In this document: in pieces, positions 40,913 through 51,858 of the stretch
How the letters are laid out: each line of letters opens with the position of its first letter
Numbering within the stretch: the first letter of the stretch is position 1
From: Crocinitomicaceae bacterium
GTDB lineage: Bacteria > Bacteroidota > Bacteroidia > Flavobacteriales_D > Crocinitomicaceae
Direction of reading: 5' to 3'
NCBI GenBank assembly: GCA_029247685.1
Contig: JAQWKT010000035.1
Span: forward strand, 1-64,000
DNA length: 64,000 bases
Made by a program: the position numbers and the translations under genes
Notes under the pieces: model-generated
Database searches by the model: none
What the model saw: the letters and a program-made list of their open reading frames with translations, nothing else
What the model was told of the DNA's origin: nothing

Positions 40913-42976
40913 ATGAGAAAACTTTACTTATTAGTCGTTGCCTTTGCTTTTTGTATTGCACAAGTAAATGCACAATATTATTACATCCCTAGTACAACTA
41001 CTCCTGGAAATCCTGGAGGAATTAATAGTATTGGAGGTGAATATCCTGCTGGATCAGGATTAGACGCTAGCTGGACTTCCATTTTATCTGCAAACAATGC
41101 AACACCTGCTTGGACTCCATCACAAACAATTCCTTTTAGTTTTGACTTTAATGGCACAGCTGTAACGGACTATAAAGTTTCTTCCTCTGGAGTTTTAACT
41201 TTTACTACTTCTGCTACTACCGCTCCATCATACACCAATGCAGCTATTCCTGATGCAAGTATTCCTGACAACTCAATTATGATTTGGGGAATCTCTGGAA
41301 CAGGGGCAAATGATGAAATAGTTACGCAAACTTTCGGAACAGCAGGGGCTAGACAACATTGGATTTTCTTCCCATCATATACTGCTGGAGGTTCATGGAG
41401 TTATTGGTCTATCGTTTTAGAAGAAACAACAAACTATATTTACATCGTTGATCAAAGACATGGTGGTTCGCCAACAGTTACTGCAGGAGTTCAAATAAGC
41501 GGCACTGAAGCGTATTCTGTTTCAGGTTCGCCAAGTCTTGCTAATCTTGCTGGCACAGCTCCAGATGATACAGATAACTATTACTACGAATTTCGTCAAG
41601 GAACATTACCAGGAGACAACATTGCTCTATCTTCAATCTCTACTCCTACTATAGGAACTATTGGAGCAAATGTTTCTATTGCAGGAACCGTTACAAACCT
41701 TGGTGGAAACACAGTTACTTCAATTGACGTTACGTGGGACGATGGTTCTGGTGCAAATTCAGAAACAATTGGTGGATTAAATATTCCAACTTATGGAACT
41801 TATAATTTCACGCATGGTACAGCGCTAACGGTTGGATCTACTCACAACATGAACATATGTGCACAAATAACTGGTGTTCAAGATGTTGACACAAGTGATA
41901 ACTGCACCACTCATACCGTTTCAGGTTTGGCATTTACGCCAACAAGACACGTTGTCATTGAAGAAGGAACAGGTACATGGTGTGGATGGTGCCCAAGAGG
42001 TGCTGTAGCTATGGAAACGCTTAACAGCGATGCATCAAGACCTAACTTTATTGGTATTGCCGTTCATAATGGAGATCCAATGACAGTTACTGCATATGAC
42101 AATGGTGCAAACTTTAGCGGTTTCCCTGGAATGAATGTAAACCGAAAATATCTTGGAGAAAGTGTTTCCACTACAGCAATGGAAGGCTTTTATGACCAAG
42201 CATCTGCGGAACCAACAAATTGCGATGTTGCAGTTACTGCAACATACGATGCTGGTGGATCTATAAACGCTGTTGTTACGGCAACCTTTGCTGCTGAAGT
42301 TACCACAGAACACAGACTTGCTGCAGTTTTAGTAGAAAATGTAGTAACAGGAACAGGCTCTGGTTATGATCAATCAAATTATTATAGCTTTCAATCTCAA
42401 GACCTTGCTTTAGTAAGCCCAAATAGTGGTTCTATGCCAAACTTTGATTGGCAAGGAGCAACAAACCCAGTTTCAGCGGCTGAAATGACCTATGACCATG
42501 TTGGTCGAGAACTTTATGGTGGATATGATGGACAATCTAGTTCCATTACTTTACCTGCTACTGCAAACAGTTCTCAGTCTTACACATTTAGTGGTACCGT
42601 TGGATCTTATAATCCTGCTAATTGTCATGTGGTTGGTTTAATTATTAATTCTTCTACTGGAGAAATAATGAATGCTAATGAAGCAAGTATGGCATTAGTA
42701 GGCCTACAAGAAAACAGCTTGGTTAAGCTATTTAATGTTTTCCCAAATCCTACTAAAGAACTAGCGGTTATTAACTTTAACCTAGATAAAACATGTGATG
42801 TTATTGTTGAAATAACCGACATGACAGGAAAAGTGATTTTTAGCAGAAACCTAGACAACGCTTCAGGTTTTCAAAATGTCAACATTAATGTTGAAAACAT
42901 GAATAACGGAATTTATTTTGTTAATCTTAAAACAGATGCTAACATTCTAAGTAAAAAGCTTACAGTTAACAAATAA
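40913..42976 (+). CDS. T9SS type A cargo with Omp28-related thioredoxin-like domain (CGWC), paralog of the preceding gene
   Basis: Signal peptide from ATG 40913 (MRKLYLLVVAFAFCIAQVNA); VIEEGTGTWCGWCPRGAVAMETL; FNVFPNPTKELAVINFN. Confidence 0.85.
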   Translation: MRKLYLLVVAFAFCIAQVNAQYYYIPSTTTPGNPGGINSIGGEYPAGSGLDASWTSILSANNATPAWTPSQTIPFSFDFNGTAVTDYKVSSSGVLTFTTSATTAPSYTNAAIPDASIPDNSIMIWGISGTGANDEIVTQTFGTAGARQHWIFFPSYTAGGSWSYWSIVLEETTNYIYIVDQRHGGSPTVTAGVQISGTEAYSVSGSPSLANLAGTAPDDTDNYYYEFRQGTLPGDNIALSSISTPTIGTIGANVSIAGTVTNLGGNTVTSIDVTWDDGSGANSETIGGLNIPTYGTYNFTHGTALTVGSTHNMNICAQITGVQDVDTSDNCTTHTVSGLAFTPTRHVVIEEGTGTWCGWCPRGAVAMETLNSDASRPNFIGIAVHNGDPMTVTAYDNGANFSGFPGMNVNRKYLGESVSTTAMEGFYDQASAEPTNCDVAVTATYDAGGSINAVVTATFAAEVTTEHRLAAVLVENVVTGTGSGYDQSNYYSFQSQDLALVSPNSGSMPNFDWQGATNPVSAAEMTYDHVGRELYGGYDGQSSSITLPATANSSQSYTFSGTVGSYNPANCHVVGLIINSSTGEIMNANEASMALVGLQENSLVKLFNVFPNPTKELAVINFNLDKTCDVIVEITDMTGKVIFSRNLDNASGFQNVNINVENMNNGIYFVNLKTDANILSKKLTVNK

Positions 42977-42997
42977 TTTTTTTCCCCTTAATAAAAG

Positions 42998-43026
42998 AGC
43001 CAGGCAAGTGTCTGGCTTTTTTTTTT
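42998..43026 (+). terminator. Intrinsic terminator
   Basis: AGCCAG-GCAAGTGT-CTGGCT followed by T10. Confidence 0.8.
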
Positions 43027-43077
43027 AAGTTTTATTATTTATATCCTTTTTTTTTAGACTTTTGCAAAAAAAAATTT

Positions 43078-44280
43078 ATGCAAAAACATAAACCAGCAGA
43101 TAAAATACAAGACATTCAATTCTTTGGGGAATATGGTGGAATTAATCCATCAATAACTGACTCTTCTACCTTTACATACCTAGAAGGAAAAACAATGGAG
43201 GAAGTGTTTGGGGGAGAAAGGGAAGGGTGTTATTTATATTCCAGACATACAAATCCAAGCACCTCTTATCTAGCAGAGGCAATCGCAAGCATGGAAAACA
43301 CGGAAGCTGCTCAAGTAACGGCTTCTGGAATGGGTGCGATTAGTTCTGTTTTATTACAACTATGTAAAACTGGCGATCACATAATTAGTAGCAGAACAAT
43401 ATATGGTGGCACCTATGCTTTAATGAAAAACTTTTTACCAAAGTTTGGTGTAAAAACTACATTTATAAACACTAAAGATTATTCACAAATAGAAAAATCG
43501 ATTAACAAAAACACCAAAGTTATCTATTTAGAATCCATGAGTAATCCACTTCTTGAGGTGGGTGATTTAAAAAAAATATCAATAATCGCAAAAAAAAACA
43601 ATCTTAAACTTGTCGTTGATAACACGTTTACACCGCTAATCTTCACTCCTAAAGATCTAGGTGCGGATGTGGTTATTCACTCGCTAACTAAATTTATAAA
43701 TGGTGCAAGTGATGCTGTTGGAGGAGTAATTTGTTCCAACAAAGAATTTATACACGAATTAATTGACGTAAACCATGGAGCTGCTATGCTATTAGGGCCA
43801 ACAATGGACGCAGTTAAAGCAAATAGCATTTTAAAAAATATGAGAACACTTCATGTTCGAATAAAACAGCATAGCAAAAACGCAAAATTTTTAGCTCATA
43901 AATTTATCGAACTAGGAGTTAAAACGTTTTATCCAGGAATAAAAGATCATCCATCATATAAAATCATGCAAATGCAAAAAAACGAGGAATTTGGATGTGG
44001 CGGAATGTTAATGATTGATGTAGGAAACATGAAAAATGCCTACGATTTAATGGAAGAAATGCAACATGAAAAAATTGGATATTTAGCAGTAAGTCTAGGG
44101 TTTTATAAAACATTATTTAGCGCACCTGGAGCAAGTACTTCATCGGAGATACCAGAAGAAGAGCAAAAAGAAATGGGGCTTTCCCAAGGGTTTATTCGAC
44201 TATCGGTTGGTTTAGACAATGACATCGAAAGAACATTTGAAAAAATTAAAAGCTGTATGATTAAAAGAGATCTAATTTAA
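43078..44280 (+). CDS. Cys/Met metabolism PLP-dependent enzyme (methionine gamma-lyase / cystathionine lyase-like)
   Basis: YSRHTNPSTSYLAEAIASMENTEAAQVTASGMGAISSVLL; VDNTFTPLIFTPKDLGADVVIHSLTKFING. Confidence 0.92.
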   Translation: MQKHKPADKIQDIQFFGEYGGINPSITDSSTFTYLEGKTMEEVFGGEREGCYLYSRHTNPSTSYLAEAIASMENTEAAQVTASGMGAISSVLLQLCKTGDHIISSRTIYGGTYALMKNFLPKFGVKTTFINTKDYSQIEKSINKNTKVIYLESMSNPLLEVGDLKKISIIAKKNNLKLVVDNTFTPLIFTPKDLGADVVIHSLTKFINGASDAVGGVICSNKEFIHELIDVNHGAAMLLGPTMDAVKANSILKNMRTLHVRIKQHSKNAKFLAHKFIELGVKTFYPGIKDHPSYKIMQMQKNEEFGCGGMLMIDVGNMKNAYDLMEEMQHEKIGYLAVSLGFYKTLFSAPGASTSSEIPEEEQKEMGLSQGFIRLSVGLDNDIERTFEKIKSCMIKRDLI

Positions 44281-44282
44281 TC

Positions 44283-45143
44283 ATGATAAAAGTTTCTTTT
44301 CTTTCCATATTAATACATGTTTCGCTATGTTGTATATCACAAGAAAATTCGAACTCTTTACTATGGAAAATTACTGGTTCTGAAAAAAACAAAATCTCTT
44401 ATTTATATGGAACCATACACATGGTAAAAAAAGAAGATTTTGTCATTAAAGAAAAAGTGAAAAAAGCATTTAATAAATGTGAGGTTTTGGCCTTAGAGGT
44501 TAACTTAAAAATGAGTTTAAAAACCAAAATGAATCTTGCAATGCAAACCCTTCTTCCAAAAGGCAAAAGCGTTAAAGATTTTATCTCAAAAGAAGATTTT
44601 CAACTTTTGAGCTCTTATGCTAAAGACTCTATTAATCTTTCCGATAAAAAATTTAAGAACTACCTAAAATTAAAGCCCTTTTTTCTTTCTTCTATTTTAA
44701 TAAAAGAATCGCTAGGGAAAATAAAATCATATGATGAAGAATTTTACAAAATGAGTTCCAAAAAAAAGATGAGGCATATTGGTTTAGAGAAAATTGAAGA
44801 CCAATTAAGAATGGTTAATCAGATTTCGTTTAAAGAACAAGGCGAAATGATGATGCATGGAATAACTAATAATGAAAATTCATTTGAAAAACTTGTTCAG
44901 GCATACCTTGATGAAGATTTAAATTTGTTAAGTAAATTAATTTCAAATGACAGTCAAAATTTGAAAGAATTTGAATACAACTTTCTTGTTAAAAGAAATC
45001 AAAAATGGATACCTATTATTGAAAAAACAATCCAAAAGCACAACTCCTTTATCGCGGTTGGGGCAGGACATTTATTTGGAGAAAACGGCGTTATTTCTCT
45101 TTTAAAGAAAAATGGATATGAAGTTGCACCTGTTTTTAATTAA
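44283..45143 (+). CDS. TraB/GumN family protein
   Basis: LLWKITGSEKNKISYLYGTIHMV, CEVLALEVNL, FIAVGAGHLFGENGVISLLKKNGYEVAPV. Confidence 0.88.
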   Translation: MIKVSFLSILIHVSLCCISQENSNSLLWKITGSEKNKISYLYGTIHMVKKEDFVIKEKVKKAFNKCEVLALEVNLKMSLKTKMNLAMQTLLPKGKSVKDFISKEDFQLLSSYAKDSINLSDKKFKNYLKLKPFFLSSILIKESLGKIKSYDEEFYKMSSKKKMRHIGLEKIEDQLRMVNQISFKEQGEMMMHGITNNENSFEKLVQAYLDEDLNLLSKLISNDSQNLKEFEYNFLVKRNQKWIPIIEKTIQKHNSFIAVGAGHLFGENGVISLLKKNGYEVAPVFN

Positions 45144-45146
45144 TTT

Positions 45147-47615
45147 TCATTTAATTAATTGAAAAAACCCATCATAGGTTTCTCCTTTATCAAAGTTTTT
45201 TAAAACAAAAAAGTAAGTCCCTTCGGGATGATTATCTCCATTCCAATTATTTTGATATTCTTCTTTTAAATAAATAACATTCCCCCACCTATTCCATATC
45301 GTTAGCTCGTTGTTGGGATAAAATTCTAAATATTGAAATTCCAACACATCGTTTACTCCATCATTATTAGAAGTGATTACGTTAGGAACTTTAACAATGG
45401 CAGGATACACTTCTATTACTTTACAAATACTATCGAGGCAGCCAAAGTCATTAACTATCGTTAAACAAATCGTATCCACAGAAGGCAAGTTAAATGTGTT
45501 TTGCCAAAAATCAGAAACGGAAATCAAACTATCATTTAAACTCCAAGACCATTCTTGAATTGTGGATAAAGGATCTGTAGATGTATCGATAAAATTAACT
45601 GGAACACCCGTTATAATAGGATCATTGTATGTGAAGTCAGCCGAAGGTGCTGGCTGGATTATCATGCTAAAAGAAGCGGTATCAGAATAACAACCATTGG
45701 ACACTCCACTTGCTTGATATGTTATTACTGTAGATAAATTTGAATTGTTAAAAACGGTATCAAATATTGTGTCTGAACCTGACACCCCATTTCCCCAATG
45801 AGAAATAACGGTGTTGGGGACACAAGAAAGTAAACTCATCTCAAAAGGAATGCCAGAACAGGTAAGTGTATCCGCATTAACTGAGATTTGAGGGGCAGTA
45901 ATAATGGGCACTGTATCAGGCAAAACATTTACCACAGAGGTTCCACAAGCATCAATTATCTGTGGAGGTGGAATACTTAAATGAGTGAATGTTGTATCGC
46001 AATATAAGGGGCAATTGGGAATCGTCATGTCAAAATTAAAATTTGTTGCTCCAGAAGCACATCCATTGTTTTGCCCTATTGTTACTACTTGACTAGACCA
46101 TGGATGAGAAAATGTATATGGAGCAACCCCATACCTAACATACCCATAACCTGATATAGAGCAATCATTGGAGCATTTTGGAGCTTGTGGAACAACCCAT
46201 TCATTTCCATACGACTCGGCAGTATGTCCAGATACAACCACTTTAAAAGGCCACAATGAAACCATTTGAGACAAAATATATACAGGATTGCAACCAGTTC
46301 CCAGGGGCAATCCTGTGTTGTCACCAATTGCATTTCTTCCAAGATGCATCCTAACATAAAAGCTTGTATCAGAACACGATTCTGGAATACAACAAGTTAG
46401 TGGGTTAGTCAAGGAAAAACTATCAAGATATGCGGTTCCAGCAGTTTGTCCATTAGGACCAGTAATAGTAAAGAATTGGGAGTTTGCACAATCCGTGCTA
46501 AAAAACATTTTTCCATCTGATTTAACAGCTCCAGCAAAAACATTAGCATAATAATTAGCAGTAACAGATAGACCGGTTATTGTAATTCCTGCAGGACGGG
46601 TAACTAACAAACTATCCACGTTGTAATTCTGAATAACGCAGGAAGGCATATCCCCCCCTGTCCATTGATATGAAGGACCAACAACTAAAGGGTCAATAAT
46701 AACTGGATAGGCTCTAGATTTATTGTTTAACCATTTAGAAGAAACCACTATTTCTAGTTTAATGCTTTCTTGATTCGATAAACTAGATTTGCTTTCTTTT
46801 TTGAATCTATATCCCGCATAATGTGTTTTCTTTTTTGAATCTATACAAAGTGGAAGATGAAGTTTAGAAAGAACTTTTCCTTGGCTATCCAAAACGATTA
46901 AATCTCCAATCCATAAATCATTTTTTTGTTGACCATTCTTTTTATCTTTTATTAAACTATACCCTTTTGGAAGGGATATCCTTTCTGAAAAAACAAGCTC
47001 CTCTGGAATATTTTTTAGAGGTTTATTTACATAATAATTATACTTAACGGCGTCCTCTAAAAAAAAATACTCTTTGTCTACCCCATCCTTAATGTTTTTA
47101 TATAAAAAACCATTTTCTTTTTTTTCTGAAAACATTTTATCAGAAAGGAAATTATCTCCAAAAACAATTCTTTCATTAGATTTTAAGGTTAATGCAAATG
47201 AACTCGTCTCCGGATAAAAATAAGTTGGATTTGGTTGTTTGTAAGCAACCCAACATTTGTTCGGCTGAGCTTGTAATGAAAAGTCAATAGGAACCAGCTC
47301 GTTTTTTTGGTTATAATAATTAATTGGTCGTTTTGAATAAACCGCTTTAAATTCCCCTTTTGAGCCATAATAGCTTGAGGAATAAATTGTTCTTTTAGTT
47401 ATTTTTTCTTTCCATAAAACATGGCTCATGGAGTTATCTTTGTTATAGTCATCTATTACAGGGTTTATTCTTTCACTTAATGGTACAGGGTTTATTCTTT
47501 GACTTAATGGGTCTATTTCATTGATTTGAGAAAAAGAAGAAAAGAAAATCAATAATGACATAATGTTTAAAAGAAAAACCCTTGTAAAAAAAACTTCTTT
47601 TTGTGGCAATATCAT
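45147..47615 (-). CDS. Secreted PKD-containing protein with T9SS type B (gliding-motility CTD) sorting domain
   Basis: PSADFTYNDPIITGVPVNFIDTSTDPLS (PKD); VPNVITSNNDGVNDVLEF...LTIWNRWGNVIY...GTYFFVLKN. Confidence 0.88.
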   Translation of the reverse strand: MILPQKEVFFTRVFLLNIMSLLIFFSSFSQINEIDPLSQRINPVPLSERINPVIDDYNKDNSMSHVLWKEKITKRTIYSSSYYGSKGEFKAVYSKRPINYYNQKNELVPIDFSLQAQPNKCWVAYKQPNPTYFYPETSSFALTLKSNERIVFGDNFLSDKMFSEKKENGFLYKNIKDGVDKEYFFLEDAVKYNYYVNKPLKNIPEELVFSERISLPKGYSLIKDKKNGQQKNDLWIGDLIVLDSQGKVLSKLHLPLCIDSKKKTHYAGYRFKKESKSSLSNQESIKLEIVVSSKWLNNKSRAYPVIIDPLVVGPSYQWTGGDMPSCVIQNYNVDSLLVTRPAGITITGLSVTANYYANVFAGAVKSDGKMFFSTDCANSQFFTITGPNGQTAGTAYLDSFSLTNPLTCCIPESCSDTSFYVRMHLGRNAIGDNTGLPLGTGCNPVYILSQMVSLWPFKVVVSGHTAESYGNEWVVPQAPKCSNDCSISGYGYVRYGVAPYTFSHPWSSQVVTIGQNNGCASGATNFNFDMTIPNCPLYCDTTFTHLSIPPPQIIDACGTSVVNVLPDTVPIITAPQISVNADTLTCSGIPFEMSLLSCVPNTVISHWGNGVSGSDTIFDTVFNNSNLSTVITYQASGVSNGCYSDTASFSMIIQPAPSADFTYNDPIITGVPVNFIDTSTDPLSTIQEWSWSLNDSLISVSDFWQNTFNLPSVDTICLTIVNDFGCLDSICKVIEVYPAIVKVPNVITSNNDGVNDVLEFQYLEFYPNNELTIWNRWGNVIYLKEEYQNNWNGDNHPEGTYFFVLKNFDKGETYDGFFQLIK

Positions 47616-47758
47616 GATTAATTCAATTATAACAGAAATTTACAACTTTTTATTGGGAATTATAAATTACAAGAGTATATCCATAATGGATTTATAAAAA
47701 TAATAACTTACAACTATAAAAAAATTCATATATTTTTTATTCACTAAATGTGATTGAT

Positions 47759-47766
47759 TACTTTTG
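47759..47766 (+). promoter_or_regulatory. Putative -7 promoter element TACTTTTG upstream of asnS
   Basis: TAnnTTTG match 24 nt before the ATG; no clear TTG at -33. Confidence 0.45.
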
Positions 47767-47789
47767 TAAACCCTTGATATAATTCCCTT

Positions 47790-49241
47790 ATGAAACGAAC
47801 AATAATATCTGATATACTTAAAGAAAAGGATTCTAAAAAACTTGAAGGAGAAAAAGTTTTAATAAAAGGATGGATTAAAGCTTTTAGAAGCAATCGATTT
47901 ATTCAAATAAATGATGGCTCTTGTCTTGCTACTATTCAGGCGGTAATAGAATATGAAAACTTTGAAGAAGATACTTTAAAAAAAATCACTATCGGATCAG
48001 CAATTAGTATCGAGGGAAAACTTGTTTCCTCCATTGGATCCAAACAAAACATTGAAATTCAAGCTAATAAAATAGAAATAATAGGAACCGCTAATCCAGA
48101 AGAAGTTCAAAAAACCATTTTACAACCAAAAAAGCATAGCATGGAGCTGCTTAGAGAACAAGGGCATCTTCGATTTAGAACTAATTTATTTGGCGCTGTT
48201 TTTAGAATAAGACATTCCATTTCATATGCAATACACAAATACTTTAATGATAATGGATTTTACTATATAAACACTCCTATTATTACCGGTTCCGATGCAG
48301 AAGGTGCAGGAGAAATGTTTCGGGTAAGCACGCTTGACCCCAAAACACCAGCACTAAATGAACAAGGAGAAGTCGATTACACTAAAGATTTTTTTGGGAA
48401 AAATGTGAATCTAACTGTTTCTGGACAATTAGAAGCAGAATTAGCAGCGCTTGGACTTGGTAAGGTGTATACTTTTGGCCCTACATTTAGAGCGGAAAAT
48501 TCGAACACCTCTCGACATCTTGCAGAGTTTTGGATGATCGAGCCTGAAATTGCTTTTGCCGACATTCATGATGACATGGATTTAACCGAAAATTGTTTAA
48601 AATATCTTTGTGATTATGTGCTTAAAAACTGTTCGGAAGATCTTCAGTTTCTTAATGATCGAGAAATTCAAGAAGAAAAACAAAAGCCTCAAAATCAAAG
48701 AAATGAAATGTCATTGATGGATCGATTAAAATTTGTCACTGAAAATCCTTTTAAACGAATTACGTATTCTGAAGCAATTAAAATTTTACTTAACTCTAAA
48801 CCACACAAGAAAAAGAAATTTAAATTTCCTGTAGAATGGGGCATTGATTTACAAAGTGAACACGAAAGATATTTAGTTGAAAAAGAATTTAAGTCGCCTG
48901 TTATTTTAATTGATTACCCTGCCGAAATAAAAGCTTTTTATATGAGGCAAAATGATGACAACAAAACGGTTGCTGCCATGGATGTTCTTTTTCCTGGTAT
49001 TGGAGAAATTGTTGGAGGCTCTCAAAGGGAAGAACGAATCGATGTTTTAAGAAAAAAATGTGCCGACTTTAATATTCCTGAAGAAGAGTTATGGTGGTAC
49101 CTTGAAACAAGAAAATTTGGAAGTGTACCACATGCTGGCTTTGGCCTCGGGCTTGAAAGATTGGTCATGTTTGTTACTGGAATGACTAACATTAAAGATG
49201 TTATTCCATTTCCAAGAACTCCTCAAAATGCTAATTTTTAG
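47790..49241 (+). CDS. asnS: Asparagine--tRNA ligase
   Basis: VKIGWIKAFR-type OB fold; [82 protein letters not shown]. Confidence 0.97.
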   Translation: MKRTIISDILKEKDSKKLEGEKVLIKGWIKAFRSNRFIQINDGSCLATIQAVIEYENFEEDTLKKITIGSAISIEGKLVSSIGSKQNIEIQANKIEIIGTANPEEVQKTILQPKKHSMELLREQGHLRFRTNLFGAVFRIRHSISYAIHKYFNDNGFYYINTPIITGSDAEGAGEMFRVSTLDPKTPALNEQGEVDYTKDFFGKNVNLTVSGQLEAELAALGLGKVYTFGPTFRAENSNTSRHLAEFWMIEPEIAFADIHDDMDLTENCLKYLCDYVLKNCSEDLQFLNDREIQEEKQKPQNQRNEMSLMDRLKFVTENPFKRITYSEAIKILLNSKPHKKKKFKFPVEWGIDLQSEHERYLVEKEFKSPVILIDYPAEIKAFYMRQNDDNKTVAAMDVLFPGIGEIVGGSQREERIDVLRKKCADFNIPEEELWWYLETRKFGSVPHAGFGLGLERLVMFVTGMTNIKDVIPFPRTPQNANF

Positions 49242-49249
49242 AATTCAAC

Positions 49250-49492
49250 ATGAAGTGGATTCATCAAGTTTTAATTTTTCCGTTTAAACTCTTAATTCTA
49301 ATTTATCAAAACACTATTTCTCCATTATTTCCTAGCACTTGTCGATATTCTCCAAGCTGCTCACAATATGCAATCGAAGCATTAAATAACCATGGCCTTA
49401 TTAAAGGATTATGGTTGGGGGTAAAAAGAATAGCAAGATGTCACCCATGGAGTAAAAGTGGACATGACCCCGTCCCTCCCAAAAAAAAATAA
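49250..49492 (+). CDS. yidD: Membrane protein insertion efficiency factor YidD
   Basis: [51 protein letters not shown]. Confidence 0.95.
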   Translation: MKWIHQVLIFPFKLLILIYQNTISPLFPSTCRYSPSCSQYAIEALNNHGLIKGLWLGVKRIARCHPWSKSGHDPVPPKKK

Positions 49493-49493
49493 G

Positions 49494-51800
49494 ATGAAGG
49501 CCCTATTTTTAAGTTTTATGATTTTTACTGGATTTACTTTATTTGGACAAAACAATCCATCTAAAACCCCATTTAATGTAGTTGAAAACTCGAATTCATC
49601 TGCCATTATAAAAAAAACAGCTTCCTATAATCCAAAACAATCCTTAAAAAGAGAAACCTTTGAAAAAATAGAATATGGCATTATGCTAAAAGACGATATT
49701 AATCAAAGAATTAGATCGTTTCTAAAATCTAAAACAAGGAAGGTCTACCCATACCACTTAAACCCATTTAATCCAGAAGACATTAATATTGAAGCACATA
49801 TTTATAACGAAAATAATCAAAAAATAAAATCTGTTCCTGGATTTTATTATGAAGAATTTAAAAGAAATAAATTAAAAAATAATTGGATAAAAGACACTAC
49901 TTCTTTTCCTTTTCGAATTCGCTTTTGTCTTAAAAAAGAAGGCAAATACAAGCTGGTATTAACCACTACCATTAAAAATATTTATAGCGACTCCACAAAA
50001 TTTAATTTGGAACTTGTGAAAGGTGAAAACCCTGGGTTTTTAGAGCTAGGAAAACATAAAAAACATCTTCGTTTTTCTTCTACAAAAAAAACCTTTCAAG
50101 GTGTTGGTCAAGTTATCCCATGGACAGAATCGGATGGATGGTTAAAAATGCACAGAGCTTCAGGGTCAAGATCATTTGACTTCATGTATAATGCTTTATA
50201 TGCCATGGAAAGAGCAAAAGGTAATTTCACTCGTTTTGTGGCAGCTCCTTGGTTTATGCAACTCGATTGGGAGGCCCTTGGAAATTATAGCCCTAAAATG
50301 AATCATGCCTGGGAATTTGATAGAATCAATGAGTTTTGTGAAAACAAATCCATCTATTATATTTTTTGTGCCTACTTACATGGACCACTTCAAAGTAGAA
50401 CGGATAAAGAAGACAGAAAAGTGCTTCCTGGGGTTAGATGGGAAGAAAACGCTTATAATGACAACTCCAAAAAAGAAATTAAAATTGCACAAGAAAACAC
50501 TATTGGAGCAAAACACCCTATTGATTTTTATGAAAATGAAAGAGCACAAAAACTATCCAAAAATTACTTTAGATATATAGTCGCAAGATGGGGCTACTCC
50601 ACTTCTTTCTCTGCGCTACAAATCATGAGTGAAATTGATGATACAGGCAACTATAGAGATGAAAAAATAAACGATAGCATTCTAGAACATTCAAAAAATA
50701 GAAAAATTATTAAATCATGGGTACATGAAATGATGAATTATATTGGACTTGATTTAAATGTAAAACAGCTTTTAAGTGTTGCTATAATTAATGGAATAGA
50801 TGGATCTAGCAATTTATGGGATCCAGAAATTTTTAATCACCCTGAAATAGATTTTGTAGGGCTTCATAATTATACTTATGAAAAGTCCCCCTCTTCGGAG
50901 AAAATCAGAAACAGAAATCTTTTATTACGATACCCTGCGGTAACAAATCTAAATACCGGATATCAAAATGATAAAACAAGTCACCCATCCTATCAAGACA
51001 AATGTTTTATTTATGATGAATTTGGTCACTTAATGGCAATTCCACGAAAATGGCCAGAAGATAAAAACATTGATTTATCAAAGGTGTTAAATGACCATAT
51101 TCCGTTTATGATTAAACAAGACTTATGGTTTACATTGGCTTCCGGATGCGCTGTTACAGGGCTTGACTGGTGGAATTATTACACCAAGACAAGACATGAA
51201 TTGTGGAAAGAGTTATACCCGCCTATTCGTGAGTTTATAAAAGAAATTGATTTTGAGACAAACAACTATGATACTATCCGAAAATTTAAACATAAGCCAA
51301 TTATCGCTCAAAGATGGCCTGAAACAACAAGGAAAATAGAACGAAGCAATGGGAGAAGATATCGAAAAAGTGATCTTCTTGAAGCATATACTCAAGTTGC
51401 TTCTGATGGAAGAAAAGGCTTTGGTTGGATCTCTAATAGGTCTGTAAATTGGCCAAACATGATAGAAAAAGATTCCATTCTTAGAAAAATGCATCATGCA
51501 GAAAAACCATTTTCTAAAAAATACCTTTATATGCCAAAAGACGATGACAAGACATGCATGCCCATAAATATTGAAGCAAATAAATGCTTTTTTAAAATTC
51601 GATTTTTACTCCCAAAAACAACTTATTTTATTAACTTTTTTAACACAAAAACCGGTAAATATGATATTAGAAGAACTAAAGTAAAAACAAACAGAAGGGG
51701 CATTGCAAAAGTATATGCTCCCGAAATGTTATGGGAAGTAAATCCCGACATTGCTTTTACAATAGAAAAAAATCGGGGCCCTATCGGGATCTCCTTTTGA
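49494..51800 (+). CDS. Putative secreted glycoside hydrolase-like protein (DUF5060-like N-terminus, TIM-barrel-like core)
   Basis: Signal peptide from ATG 49494; VIPWTESDGWLKMHRASGSRSFDFMYNALYAMERAKGNFTRFV; barrel-like AEI/GHL patterns; family assignment tentative. Confidence 0.6.
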   Translation: MKALFLSFMIFTGFTLFGQNNPSKTPFNVVENSNSSAIIKKTASYNPKQSLKRETFEKIEYGIMLKDDINQRIRSFLKSKTRKVYPYHLNPFNPEDINIEAHIYNENNQKIKSVPGFYYEEFKRNKLKNNWIKDTTSFPFRIRFCLKKEGKYKLVLTTTIKNIYSDSTKFNLELVKGENPGFLELGKHKKHLRFSSTKKTFQGVGQVIPWTESDGWLKMHRASGSRSFDFMYNALYAMERAKGNFTRFVAAPWFMQLDWEALGNYSPKMNHAWEFDRINEFCENKSIYYIFCAYLHGPLQSRTDKEDRKVLPGVRWEENAYNDNSKKEIKIAQENTIGAKHPIDFYENERAQKLSKNYFRYIVARWGYSTSFSALQIMSEIDDTGNYRDEKINDSILEHSKNRKIIKSWVHEMMNYIGLDLNVKQLLSVAIINGIDGSSNLWDPEIFNHPEIDFVGLHNYTYEKSPSSEKIRNRNLLLRYPAVTNLNTGYQNDKTSHPSYQDKCFIYDEFGHLMAIPRKWPEDKNIDLSKVLNDHIPFMIKQDLWFTLASGCAVTGLDWWNYYTKTRHELWKELYPPIREFIKEIDFETNNYDTIRKFKHKPIIAQRWPETTRKIERSNGRRYRKSDLLEAYTQVASDGRKGFGWISNRSVNWPNMIEKDSILRKMHHAEKPFSKKYLYMPKDDDKTCMPINIEANKCFFKIRFLLPKTTYFINFFNTKTGKYDIRRTKVKTNRRGIAKVYAPEMLWEVNPDIAFTIEKNRGPIGISF

Positions 51801-51858
51801 GTTTTATAAAAGCAAAAAGAAGTATATTCGTGAACTAGAACATTTTTATTAAATCTTT

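Noticed and set aside
38873-42976. Possible CRISPR or transposon-related direct repeats
   Set aside because: The repeated segments are coding and part of paralogous genes; no regular spacers, transposase or target-site duplications.
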